64,000 bases of DNA. Source: Microbacterium enclense (GTDB lineage Bacteria > Actinomycetota > Actinomycetes > Actinomycetales > Microbacteriaceae). How positions within the stretch are numbered: position 1 is the first letter of the stretch; the number at the start of each line of letters is the position of its first letter. The DNA is taken from positions 224,576-288,575 of the forward strand of contig NZ_KQ758471.1 in assembly GCF_001456955.1 (NCBI RefSeq). The letters are read 5' to 3'. Shown one piece after another: positions 55,982 through 63,748 of this stretch. The translations under genes and the position numbers were made by a program. The notes beneath the pieces were generated by a model, which saw only the letters and a list, made by a program, of their open reading frames with translations, was not told where the DNA came from and made no database searches.

Positions 55982-57676
55982 ATGGCAACCACCTCCGTCG
56001 ACGCGCCCGCCCAGCGCCGCGTCCTCCCCGCCCTCATCGGGCTCTTACTCGGCACGTTCGTGTCGATGCTCGCCTCGACCGTCGTCTCGACGTCGTTGCC
56101 GGTCATCGTCCACGACCTGGCCGGCGATCAGAACGCCTACACGTGGGTCATCACCGCGACCCTGCTCACCACGGCGATCTCCACCCCCATCTGGGGCAAG
56201 CTCGCCGATCTGTTCAACCGCAAGGTGCTCATCCAGATCGCGATCGCGATCTTCGTGCTCGCCACCGCCGCCGCCGGCTTCTCGCGGAACACCGACATGC
56301 TCATCGCGTTCCGCGCGGTGCAGGGCCTCGGCGCCGGCGGGCTCGCCGCGCTCAGCCAGGTGATCATGGCCGACATCATCAGCCCGCGCGAGCGCGGCCG
56401 CTACATGGGCCTCTTCGGCGCCGTCATGGCCGTCGCCACCGTCGGCGGGCCGCTGCTCGGCGGTGTCATCACCGATGCGTTCGGCTGGCGCTGGAACTTC
56501 TTCGTCGCGCTCCCCTTCGCCGTCGCCGCTCTGCTCATCCAGCAGCGCACCCTGCACCTTCCGGCCCGCGCCAAGCGCACGGTCAAGATCGACTACGTCG
56601 GCATCGTGCTGCTGTCGACCGCGGTCTCGCTCATCCTCATCTGGGTGACCAACGCCGGAAGCTCCTTCGAGTGGGCCAGCACCGAGACGCTGCTCATGGT
56701 CGGTGGCGCCGCGCTCGCCGCGATCCTCTTCGTCATCGTCGAGCTGCGCTCCTCCGAGCCTCTCGTGCCGCTCACGCTGTTCCGGGATGCCACCTTCACC
56801 CTCGCCACGATCGCCTCGATCGCGACGGGACTCGCGATGTTCGGCACGTCGGTGTTCCTCAGCCAGTACATGCAGATGGCGCGCGGCGCCACGCCCACCG
56901 AGGCCGGCATCATGACCATCCCGATGATCGGCGGCCTGCTCGTGGCATCCATCGTCGTCGGCGCGCTCATCTCGCGCTTCGGGCACTGGAAGCCGTTCCT
57001 GATCGCCGGCGGCGTGCTGCTGATCGCGGGGTCGTTCCTGCTGTCGACCATCCACTACGACACCAACTTCGCCCTGGTCTCGCTGTACATGTTCCTCCTC
57101 GGCGCCGGCGTCGGCATGACGATGCAGAACCTCGTGCTCGTCGTGCAGAACACCGCGAACCCCACCCAGATGGGTGCGGCGAGCTCCGGCGTGACGTTCT
57201 TCCGCAGTCTCGGCGGCACCATCGGCGTCTCGGTGATGGGCGCGGCCCTGGCCAGCATGGCGACGAGCCTGTTCACCGACCGTGCGGCCGACCTGCAGGC
57301 CGCGATCATGGGGCTCGGCCCGAACGGCGCCGCGGTCGCCCAGTCGCTGCAGTCGGGAGCCATCCCCCAGGTCTCGACCCTTCCCGAGAGCGTCCGCGTC
57401 ATCGTCGAAGACATCTACGCGCAGTCGATCGCGCACTCGTTCCTCATCGCGGTGCCCGTCGCGGTGGTCAGCCTCATCGCGATCGTGTTCCTGCCGAACC
57501 GTCCGCTGACCCGCATGACCACGACCGAGCGCGTGGCGGCGAGCGAAGCCGACCTCGCCACCGTCTCCGTCCCCGCCGCCATGGCCACCCTGTCGGCCAC
57601 CGGCACGGTGCGGACCCAGGATGCCGCCGGCTCGCGTCGCGCGCACCGCGACGCCGAGATGGGAGAGGATGGCTGA
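55982..57676 (+). CDS. DHA2 (EmrB/QacA) family MFS drug exporter
   Basis: 564 residues with fourteen membrane helices. Family motifs are LDST-like motif region LASTVVSTSLPVIVHDLAG, WVITATLLTTAISTPIWGKL, GKLADLFNRKVLIQI, RAVQGLGAGGLAALSQVIMA and the motif C stretch GAVMAVATVGGPLLGGVITD. It exports hydrophobic drugs or cations by proton antiport. The ATG at 55982 was chosen over one 12 bases earlier. The stop overlaps the start of a MarR gene, its probable repressor, so the pair forms an autoregulated operon. Confidence 0.92.
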   Translation: MATTSVDAPAQRRVLPALIGLLLGTFVSMLASTVVSTSLPVIVHDLAGDQNAYTWVITATLLTTAISTPIWGKLADLFNRKVLIQIAIAIFVLATAAAGFSRNTDMLIAFRAVQGLGAGGLAALSQVIMADIISPRERGRYMGLFGAVMAVATVGGPLLGGVITDAFGWRWNFFVALPFAVAALLIQQRTLHLPARAKRTVKIDYVGIVLLSTAVSLILIWVTNAGSSFEWASTETLLMVGGAALAAILFVIVELRSSEPLVPLTLFRDATFTLATIASIATGLAMFGTSVFLSQYMQMARGATPTEAGIMTIPMIGGLLVASIVVGALISRFGHWKPFLIAGGVLLIAGSFLLSTIHYDTNFALVSLYMFLLGAGVGMTMQNLVLVVQNTANPTQMGAASSGVTFFRSLGGTIGVSVMGAALASMATSLFTDRAADLQAAIMGLGPNGAAVAQSLQSGAIPQVSTLPESVRVIVEDIYAQSIAHSFLIAVPVAVVSLIAIVFLPNRPLTRMTTTERVAASEADLATVSVPAAMATLSATGTVRTQDAAGSRRAHRDAEMGEDG

Positions 57677-58142
57677 CGTGATGAGCGACGTGACCGATGA
57701 CCGCCGGGAGGCCGTGCAGGCCCTGGAATCGTCGTTCTCGGAGCTCATGACCGTGTTCCGCCGCTTCGTGTCGGAGGCGGCGGAACGGGTCAGCCCCGGG
57801 ATGCTCCCCGCGACGTTCAAGGCGCTGTCCGTGGTCAGCCGGTTCGGCCCCCTCACCCTGTCGGCCCTGGCCGAGCGTCTGGCCGCCGACAAGGGCTTCC
57901 TGAGCCGCTCGATCACCGAGCTCGAGGAGCTCGGGCTCGTCACCCGCACCCCCGACCCGAATGACGGACGCTCACGCCTCATCACCGTCACCGAGCTGGG
58001 CCACACCCGCCTCGCCGAGGCGCGCGCCCCGCACGAGAGCCGCCTGTTCGAAGCCATCGCCGATTGGACGATCGACGACATCCGGCATCTGTCGACGCTG
58101 CTGCACGCGCTCGCGGTGGGCGAGGTCCCCGCGCGCGACTGA
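57669..58142 (+). CDS. MarR family transcriptional regulator
   Basis: 157 residues; the start overlaps the exporter stop by 8 bases. A second Met at codon 5 (MSDVTDDR) is a possible start. The winged helix (about 60-125) reads LTLSALAERLAADKGFLSRS, then ITELEELGLVTRTPDPNDGR with the wing SRLITVTELG, flanked by dimerisation helices. It most likely binds the two GTTGAC-N4-GTCAAC sites before the exporter and lets go when a drug binds. No cysteine sensor motif is evident. Confidence 0.9.
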   Translation: MADVMSDVTDDRREAVQALESSFSELMTVFRRFVSEAAERVSPGMLPATFKALSVVSRFGPLTLSALAERLAADKGFLSRSITELEELGLVTRTPDPNDGRSRLITVTELGHTRLAEARAPHESRLFEAIADWTIDDIRHLSTLLHALAVGEVPARD

Positions 58143-58170
58143 GCGCCGGCAGACCCGGCGTCGTCGCGCC

Positions 58171-58302
58171 GACGACGCGAGACGGCGCGGCGGGCACGAC
58201 GCCGACGACGCGAGACGGCGCGGCCGGCCCGGCGCCGACGACGCGAGACGGCGCGGCGGGCACGGCGCCGACGACGCGAGACGGCGCGGCCGGCCCGACG
58301 GT
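58171..58302. repeat. 33-bp tandem repeat, four units in an A-B-A-B order
   Basis: GACGACGCGAGACGGCGCGG starts at 58171, 58204, 58237 and 58270 (exact period 33). The last 13 bases alternate between two forms, CGGGCACG-type (units 1 and 3) and CCGGCCCG-type (units 2 and 4), so a 66-bp pair was duplicated. It begins 29 bp after the marR stop. The gap continues to 58462; from 58303 to there I see only the leader of the next gene, with no clear promoter. Confidence 0.88.
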
Positions 58303-58462
58303 CGAAAGCGTCCGGGCGGACCGCGAGCCGAACGATCCCGATGCCCGGAGATTCGCGACACGGTGACGGCGGCGAAACACCGGCGAGACAATGGGGCGCT
58401 TGACTGGAGGGGTCGCGGCGGAGTCGCAGCGACCTGCGACCATCCGCGAGAGAGAGCGCACG

Positions 58463-59482
58463 ATGAGATTCCGATCGACGCGTCCCGAGACCACCCTCCA
58501 CCCCGCGCCCGCCGTGCCCGAGACGATGAACGCGGTGGTCTACGACGCGCCGGGCTCCACCGAGGTGCTGCGTTCCGCACGCATCGCGGTACCCACACCG
58601 GTGCTCAGCGAGGTGCTCGTGCGCGTGGTCGCGGCGGGCGTGAACCCGATCGACGCGAAGACCCGCGCCGGACGCGGCATGTCAGGGGCCATCGACGCGT
58701 GGCCGTCGGTGCTCGGCCTCGATGTCAGCGGCGTGGTGGTGCGCACCCCGTTCGACGCTCATCCCTTCCCGGTCGGGACCGAGGTCTACGGCATGCCCGC
58801 GTTCCCGCGCACGGGCGGCGGGTATGCCGAGTACGTCGTGGTGCCCACCCTCTCGCTCGCGCGGAAGCCCCTGTCCCTCTCGCACGTCGAGGCCGCGGGC
58901 GTTCCGGTCGCGGCGCTGACCGCGTGGGGCCTCGTCGTCGAGACGGCCCTCGCACACCAGGGCCAGCGCATCCTCATCCACGCGGGCGCCGGCGGGGTGG
59001 GCCACTTCGCCGTGCAGTTCGCGGCGTACTTCGGCGCACACGTCATCGCCACCGGCTCACTCCGCAACCGCGACTGGCTGCGCGAGCTGGGAGCCGCCGA
59101 GGTCGTCGACTACACCTCCACCCGTTTCGAAGACGTCATCGCCGACGTCGACGTGGTCATCGACCTGATCGGCAACGTGTCCGACGACACCGGCACGCGC
59201 TCGCTCGACGTGCTCCGCCCGGGCGGCATGCTCATCGAGGTGCCCACCGGCGCCTGGCCCGGGTTCCGCGAGGCGGCCGCCGCCCGCGGCATCCGCTCCA
59301 CCGATTACAAGGCGATCCCCGACGGTGGCGCCCTCGCGACGATCGCCCGGCTGCTGGATTCGGGCGCGATCCGCGTCTACGTCGACCGCGTGTTCGACCT
59401 GGCCGATGCCGCGGCCGCACACACCGAGCTCGAGCGCGGTCACACGCGCGGCAAGATCGTGCTGCGCGTCAGCGACGACTGA
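58463..59482 (+). CDS. Quinone-oxidoreductase-like MDR enzyme (zinc-free, NADP-dependent)
   Basis: 339 residues of the medium-chain dehydrogenase/reductase family. The N-terminal GroES-like fold reads MNAVVYDAPGSTEVLRSARI, GVNPIDAKTRAGRGM, VLGLDVSGVV. The Rossmann part has LIHAGAGGVGHFAVQFAAYF near 172-192 (GxGGVG loop). The structural-zinc cysteines of alcohol dehydrogenases are missing, as in quinone oxidoreductases. It reduces quinones or enones with NADPH. The first 25 residues are an N-terminal extension. The gene ends 2 bp from lysG, which is convergent. Confidence 0.88.
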   Translation: MRFRSTRPETTLHPAPAVPETMNAVVYDAPGSTEVLRSARIAVPTPVLSEVLVRVVAAGVNPIDAKTRAGRGMSGAIDAWPSVLGLDVSGVVVRTPFDAHPFPVGTEVYGMPAFPRTGGGYAEYVVVPTLSLARKPLSLSHVEAAGVPVAALTAWGLVVETALAHQGQRILIHAGAGGVGHFAVQFAAYFGAHVIATGSLRNRDWLRELGAAEVVDYTSTRFEDVIADVDVVIDLIGNVSDDTGTRSLDVLRPGGMLIEVPTGAWPGFREAAAARGIRSTDYKAIPDGGALATIARLLDSGAIRVYVDRVFDLADAAAAHTELERGHTRGKIVLRVSDD

Positions 59483-59484
59483 GG

Positions 59485-60369
59485 TCATCCGGCGAGCACG
59501 CGCCGCCCCTCCCCCACGATCTCGTCGGCGATGTCGTCGAGCAGCGGCGAGGTGAGGTTCCACTGCTGCCAGAACAGCGGCACATCGACCGGGTCGTCGC
59601 CGAGGCGCACGAGCGCGCCCGTCGCGAGCCCGTCCCTCGACTGGAAGCCGGGAAGCAGCCCCCACCCGAGGCCCAGTTCGATGGCGGTGGCGAAGTCCTG
59701 GGATGCCGGCACGCGATGCCGGGGCGGAGCCCCCTCCGCGACTCCGCGACGCGCGAGCCAGCGGGTCTGAAGGTCGTCGCGACGGTCGAAGTCGACCACG
59801 GGCGCCGCGTTCAGGGTGTCGACATCGACCCCCTTGGGGAACCACCGGGTCGCGAACGCGGCCGTCGCCACCGCTTCGTACCTCAGCACGCCCAGCCGTC
59901 GAACGCGACACCCGGCGACCGGTGCCTCCCGCGAGGTCACCGCGGCCATGACGGTGCCCGACTCCAGCAGCCCTGCGGTGAAGTCCTGGTCGTCTCGATG
60001 CAGGTCGAACACCACCGCCCGGCGGGCGGCGACCCGGGCCAGCGGCGGCAGGAACCACGTCGCGAGCGAGTCGGCGTTCACCGCGAGGGGAACGGATGCC
60101 ACGGCCCCGCCGTCTGCGCCCATCGCGGCGAGCGCGTCGTACTCGAGCAGCGAGAGTTGACGCGCGAGACGCACCACCGCGTCTCCGGCTTCGGTGGTGC
60201 GCACGGGTTTGGATCGCACGAGCACGACGCGCCCGAGCTGGTCTTCGAGCGCGCGGATACGCTGGCTCACCGCCGAAGGAGTGATGTGCATGCGACGTGC
60301 CGCGGCATCCAGGGTCCCCGCCTCGACCACGGCGGCGAGCGTGCGAGCGAGATCGAGCGGAATCGACAT
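59485..60369 (-). CDS. lysG: LysR family regulator ArgP/LysG
   Basis: 294 residues. An N-terminal HTH (LDLARTLAAVVEAGTLDAAA, RRMHITPSAVSQRIRALEDQ) and an effector domain with the LysG/ArgP pattern (RYEAVATAAFATRWFPKGVD, LGLGWGLLPGFQSRDGLATG) are visible. In Corynebacterium, LysG activates lysE when lysine, arginine or histidine is high. Here it is divergent from a lysE gene with only 69 bp between, the same organisation. The LysG name comes from that neighbour plus the domain pattern. Confidence 0.9.
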   Translation of the reverse strand: MSIPLDLARTLAAVVEAGTLDAAARRMHITPSAVSQRIRALEDQLGRVVLVRSKPVRTTEAGDAVVRLARQLSLLEYDALAAMGADGGAVASVPLAVNADSLATWFLPPLARVAARRAVVFDLHRDDQDFTAGLLESGTVMAAVTSREAPVAGCRVRRLGVLRYEAVATAAFATRWFPKGVDVDTLNAAPVVDFDRRDDLQTRWLARRGVAEGAPPRHRVPASQDFATAIELGLGWGLLPGFQSRDGLATGALVRLGDDPVDVPLFWQQWNLTSPLLDDIADEIVGEGRRVLAG

Positions 60370-60438
60370 GAAGTGATGCTAATGGTGCTGCAGAATCTTG
60401 AGCTGGTCTTCGCAGGGTCACGACCGTAGCGTCGGAGT

Positions 60439-61122
60439 GTGCTCACCCCCCTGCTCGCCGGCCTCGGCCTCGGCTTCTCACTCATCGTCGCCATCGGTGC
60501 GCAGAACCTGTTCGTGCTGCGGCAGGGCATCAGACGCGAACACCTGGTCGCGGTCGTCGCGGTGTGCGCGGTGTCGGACGCGGCGCTGATCGTGCTCGGC
60601 GTCTCCGGTGTCGGTCTCGTGCTGCAGGCCGTGCCGTGGCTGATCGTCGTCGTGCGCTGGGCGGGCGCCGCGTTCCTCGTCGGCTACGGCGTGCTCGCGG
60701 CGCGGCGCGCCCTGCGGCCCAGCGGCGAAACGCTGCGCCTGGATGCCCCGGCGCCCTCGGTTCCGGATGCCACGGCATCCTCCCCCGGCGTCACGACGCG
60801 GACCTTCGGCGGCACGGCGCTGCGCGTCCGCACGACGTTGACCGCCACCCTCCTGACCTGCCTCGCGTTGACGTGGCTCAACCCGCACGTCTACCTCGAC
60901 ACCGTGTTCCTGCTCGGGTCGGTGGCATCCACGCACGGCGACGGCCGATGGGCGTTCGCGATCGGCGCGTGCATCGCCAGCCTGGCGTGGTTCTCGGCGC
61001 TCGGCTTCGGCGCACGCTACCTCGGCCGCTGGCTCGACACCCCTCGCGCGTGGCGCATCCTCGACGCGGTCATCGCCGTGGTGATGTTCGCCATCGCGCT
61101 GTCGCTCGTGCTGCCGCACTGA
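60439..61122 (+). CDS. lysE: LysE family basic amino-acid exporter
   Basis: 227 residues with five or six membrane helices and the LysE signature GLGFSLIVAIGAQNLFVLRQ near 10-29. A variable, Pro/Ser-rich cytoplasmic loop (about 95-135) precedes LTWLNPHVYLDTVFLLGSVA, the second conserved motif. It exports lysine and arginine to avoid toxic build-up, for example during growth on peptides. The GTG start is used; LysG activates it. The 69-bp region holds no perfect palindrome, which is usual for LysR sites. Confidence 0.92.
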   Translation: MLTPLLAGLGLGFSLIVAIGAQNLFVLRQGIRREHLVAVVAVCAVSDAALIVLGVSGVGLVLQAVPWLIVVVRWAGAAFLVGYGVLAARRALRPSGETLRLDAPAPSVPDATASSPGVTTRTFGGTALRVRTTLTATLLTCLALTWLNPHVYLDTVFLLGSVASTHGDGRWAFAIGACIASLAWFSALGFGARYLGRWLDTPRAWRILDAVIAVVMFAIALSLVLPH

Positions 61123-61240
61123 GGCAGCGTCGGTGCAGACGGCGTCCTGCGGGCGGCGTCTGCGTCGGTCCACGATCCGCCCGGATGCCGGTGCGGGACG
61201 GAGTTCGCAGGTCAGGATCGCCCGTCGCAGGCGGGGTCGC

Positions 61241-61312
61241 CCGTTTGGGGCGGAATCGGCCGTTCGGGGCGGAATCCGCCCGCCCCAGAACGCCGAATCC
61301 GCCCCGAACCCG
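61241..61312. repeat. Palindromic element, box TTCGGGGCG, copy 1
   Basis: Direct 19-mers CCGTTTGGGGCGGAATCGG (61241-61259) and CCGTTCGGGGCGGAATCCG (61260-61278) face an inverted unit CGAATCCGCCCCGAACCCG (61294-61312). A third, imperfect inverted unit (61275-61293) overlaps the second unit by four bases. This is a 72-bp form of the 78-bp plan, with its box unrelated to the others. Confidence 0.82.
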
Positions 61313-61410
61313 ATCCGCGCACTGCCACCCCCGCCACCACCTTGCAGAGTCGCTCGAACCAGCGGCACATCCCGCCCGCCTCTCCCCGCCCCCTCCCCGC
61401 ACCGCGAGCG

Positions 61411-61501
61411 CCGTTCGGGGCGGAATCGGCCGTTCGGGGCGGAATCCGCCCGCCCCAGAACGCCGAATCCGCCCCGAAACGCCGAACACGCCCCGAACCC
61501 G
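61411..61501. repeat. Palindromic element, box TTCGGGGCG, copy 2 with an added unit
   Basis: The first 68 bases copy the 61241 element with one change (CCGTTC for CCGTTT). It then holds two exact inverted 19-mers in series, CGAATCCGCCCCGAAACGC (61464-61482) and CGAACACGCCCCGAACCCG (61483-61501), so it has three inverted units instead of two. The added unit keeps the 19-bp phase. Confidence 0.82.
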
Positions 61502-61533
61502 ACCGCCCCGGCACCGTCCGCGAGAATGAGCCC

Positions 61534-61809
61534 ATGCGAACGGTGACGATCACGGTGCACGGACGGGTTCAGGGCGTCGGCTTCCGCTACGCACTGCACG
61601 CCGCCGCGCAGCGTGCGGGCGCCCGCGGCTGGGTGCGCAACCGTCGAGACGGCACGGTCGAGGCTCTCATCGCCGGAGACGCGGCGACCGTCGACGCGGT
61701 CATCGCCTGGGCGCACGACGGGCCGCCGTCGGCGCGGGTCGAGCGTGTGGACGCCGCTGACAGCGACGAGACGGCTCCCGAAGGTTTCGAGATCCGAGCC
61801 ACCGCCTGA
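61534..61809 (+). CDS. acyP: Acylphosphatase
   Basis: 91 residues. It hydrolyses acyl phosphates such as acetyl phosphate or 1,3-bisphosphoglycerate. The catalytic loop GRVQGVGFR (9-17) with the phosphate-binding Arg, and the conserved Asn in GWVRNRRDGTVEALIAG, are present, as is the ferredoxin-like alpha/beta pattern. The ATG at 61534 follows GAGAATGAG-type purines. It is convergent with the nitronate monooxygenase gene across 45 bp. Confidence 0.93.
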   Translation: MRTVTITVHGRVQGVGFRYALHAAAQRAGARGWVRNRRDGTVEALIAGDAATVDAVIAWAHDGPPSARVERVDAADSDETAPEGFEIRATA

Positions 61810-61854
61810 CCGGGTCGGAGCCCAGGGTCCGGGATCGATGCGCCTCAGCGAGTT

Positions 61855-62916
61855 TCACACGGCGCGGGCAGGGTCGGCCGGAACACCGGCCCGCAGCTCG
61901 GCGAGCACCTCGGCAGCATCGTCGAGACGAGCCAGCCCGGCCGCCTGGCCCGCCCACAGCGACACGAGATCGGCGTCGCCCGCGGCGCCCGCCGCCGCGC
62001 GGAACACGCCCGTGAGCCAGTTCTGCGCCGGGAACGGGGCGATCATGCCCGACGCCTCCAGCTCGCGCATCGCGCGGTTCGGGATGCCACGGGCCAGCCG
62101 CCCGCTCAGCGCTCGCGTCAACACGGTGTCGGTGTCTGCGGCCGCGGCGATCGCCTCTCGATGGCCCTCCGTGGCCGCGGATTGCCGGGTGCGCAGGAAC
62201 GCCGTCCCCACCTGCACGCCGGAGGCCCCCAGCGCGAAGGCCGCCGCGACGCCCCGGCGATCGGCGATACCGCCGGCCGCGATCACGGGGATGCCCACGG
62301 CATCCACCACCTGCGGCACGAGTGCGAACGTGCCGACGAGCGAGTGCCCGGCGTCGCGCAGGAACGACACGCGGTGCCCTCCCGCCTCCGCCCCCGTCGC
62401 GACGACTGCGTCGACGCCCGCAGCCTCGAGCGCAACCGCTTCGGCGACCGAGGTGGCGGTGCCGATCACGTGGATGCCGAGGGCCTTCGCGCGCGCGAGG
62501 GTGTCGGCATCCGGAACCCCGAAGACGACGCTGAGCGCATCGGGGCGCGCGTCGAAGACCGCATCGAGCTGATCCGACAACGCGGGCAGGAAAGCGGCGG
62601 GGGGCTCGGGCGCGACGACGCCGGCGGCGGCGAAGAGCGGGTCGGCGGCGCGGAGGAACGGCGCGATGTCGACGTCGTCGGGTGTCGCCTCGTCGCCGCG
62701 GGGCCACCACAGATTGACCGCGATACGGCCCGATGTCGCCGCTCTCAGGGCGGTGACCGCGTCGTGGATGCGCGCGGGCGTGTACCCGTACAGTCCGAAC
62801 GAGCCGAGTCCCCCACCCTCGCTGACCGCGGCGGTCAGCGCGACGGATGACAGCCCGCCGAACGGGCCGAGGACGATGGGCGTGTCGAGACCGAGGAGGT
62901 GTTCGAGGCGGCGCAT
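61855..62916 (-). CDS. Nitronate monooxygenase (NMO, FMN-dependent)
   Basis: 353 residues, TIM-barrel flavoprotein that oxidises alkyl nitronates (for example propionate 3-nitronate) to carbonyl compounds and nitrite. The family marks are IVLGPFGGLSSVALTAAVSE at the N terminus, GVDAVVATGAEAGGHRVSF with the active-site His, PVIAAGGIADRRGVAAAFAL and the GASGVQVGTAFLRT phosphate-binding segment. FMN is expected. Related enzymes include 2-nitropropane dioxygenases. No regulator is next to it; the ABC importer starts 31 bp upstream on the same strand. Confidence 0.9.
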   Translation of the reverse strand: MRRLEHLLGLDTPIVLGPFGGLSSVALTAAVSEGGGLGSFGLYGYTPARIHDAVTALRAATSGRIAVNLWWPRGDEATPDDVDIAPFLRAADPLFAAAGVVAPEPPAAFLPALSDQLDAVFDARPDALSVVFGVPDADTLARAKALGIHVIGTATSVAEAVALEAAGVDAVVATGAEAGGHRVSFLRDAGHSLVGTFALVPQVVDAVGIPVIAAGGIADRRGVAAAFALGASGVQVGTAFLRTRQSAATEGHREAIAAAADTDTVLTRALSGRLARGIPNRAMRELEASGMIAPFPAQNWLTGVFRAAAGAAGDADLVSLWAGQAAGLARLDDAAEVLAELRAGVPADPARAV

Positions 62917-62947
62917 GTTCCGACGCTACTCCGCCCCTCCGACAGTG

Positions 62948-63748
62948 TTACGCGTCGTCCCCCGCCGCGGGTTCGGGGCCGTCGAGCGGGCGCAGCAGAC
63001 GGTTGAGGAAGCGTCGGGTGCGCTCCTTCTTCGGCTGGCGGAGCAGCTCCGACGGTGCACCGCGCTCGACGATCACGCCCTCGTCGAAGAAGAGCACCTC
63101 GTCGGCGACCTCGCGGGCGAAACCGAGTTCGTGCGTGACGATGACCATCGTCCATCCCTCGTCCGCGAGTTCGCGCAGCACCGTGAGTACCTCGCCGACC
63201 AGCTCGGGGTCGAGGGCACTGGTCGGCTCGTCGAACAGCAGCAGCTGCGGCTGGAGAGCGAGCGCACGCACGATGCCGATGCGCTGCTGCTGACCGCCGG
63301 ACAGTTCCGACGGATACGCGTCGCGCTTCTCGGCCAATCCCACGCGAGCCAGCAGCGTCTCAGCGCGGGCGACGGCTTCCGCCTTGGGAACACCGTGCGC
63401 CTGCACGGGTCCCTCGATGACGTTCTGGATCACCGTCAGGTGCGGAAAGAGGTTGTGGTGCTGAAAGACCATCGCCGAGCGGTCGCGTAGAGCGGTCCGG
63501 TCGGCCTTCGTCACCTTCATCGAGAAGTCGACGGACGGACCTCCGTCGAACGCCACGACGCCGGCATCCGGGGTCTCCAGGCCGTTCAGGCAGCGCAGCA
63601 CCGTCGTCTTGCCCGACCCCGAGGGTCCGATCAGCACGAGCACGTCGCCGCGGCGCACCTCGAGGTCGACGCCGGCCAGCACGCGGTTGGGGCCGAAGCT
63701 CTTCTCGAGGCCGGTGACCTGCAGCAGCGGGATGTCAGTGGGCGACAT
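62948..63748 (-). CDS. Polar amino-acid ABC transporter ATP-binding protein
   Basis: 266 residues of the GlnQ/HisP family. Walker [10 protein letters not shown] (about 38-46), Q-loop [18 protein letters not shown], signature [20 protein letters not shown], Walker [21 protein letters not shown] and switch His ([20 protein letters not shown]) are complete. It energises uptake of a polar amino acid or its analogue such as cystine. Its start overlaps the permease stop by 14 bases. The C-terminal part ([16 protein letters not shown]) is variable. Confidence 0.93.
   Translation of the reverse strand: MSPTDIPLLQVTGLEKSFGPNRVLAGVDLEVRRGDVLVLIGPSGSGKTTVLRCLNGLETPDAGVVAFDGGPSVDFSMKVTKADRTALRDRSAMVFQHHNLFPHLTVIQNVIEGPVQAHGVPKAEAVARAETLLARVGLAEKRDAYPSELSGGQQQRIGIVRALALQPQLLLFDEPTSALDPELVGEVLTVLRELADEGWTMVIVTHELGFAREVADEVLFFDEGVIVERGAPSELLRQPKKERTRRFLNRLLRPLDGPEPAAGDDA

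Larger units (their letters stand above)
61123..61533. other. 411-bp noncoding region with two palindromic elements
   Basis: Between lysE and the acylphosphatase gene no further gene is supported. The region carries two copies of a palindromic element (61241-61312 and 61411-61501), 170 bp apart. The rest is ordinary GC-rich spacer (for example CTGCCACCCCCGCCACCACC near 61321). Proteins read through here are repeats of GGFGVLGRADSAPNG type, which result from the elements. Confidence 0.75.

Noticed and set aside
31912..61501. Four-unit palindromic elements as integron attC sites
   Set aside because: They share the idea of conserved structure over sequence, but the GTTRRRY core and bulged R/L boxes are missing and no integron integrase is in the window.
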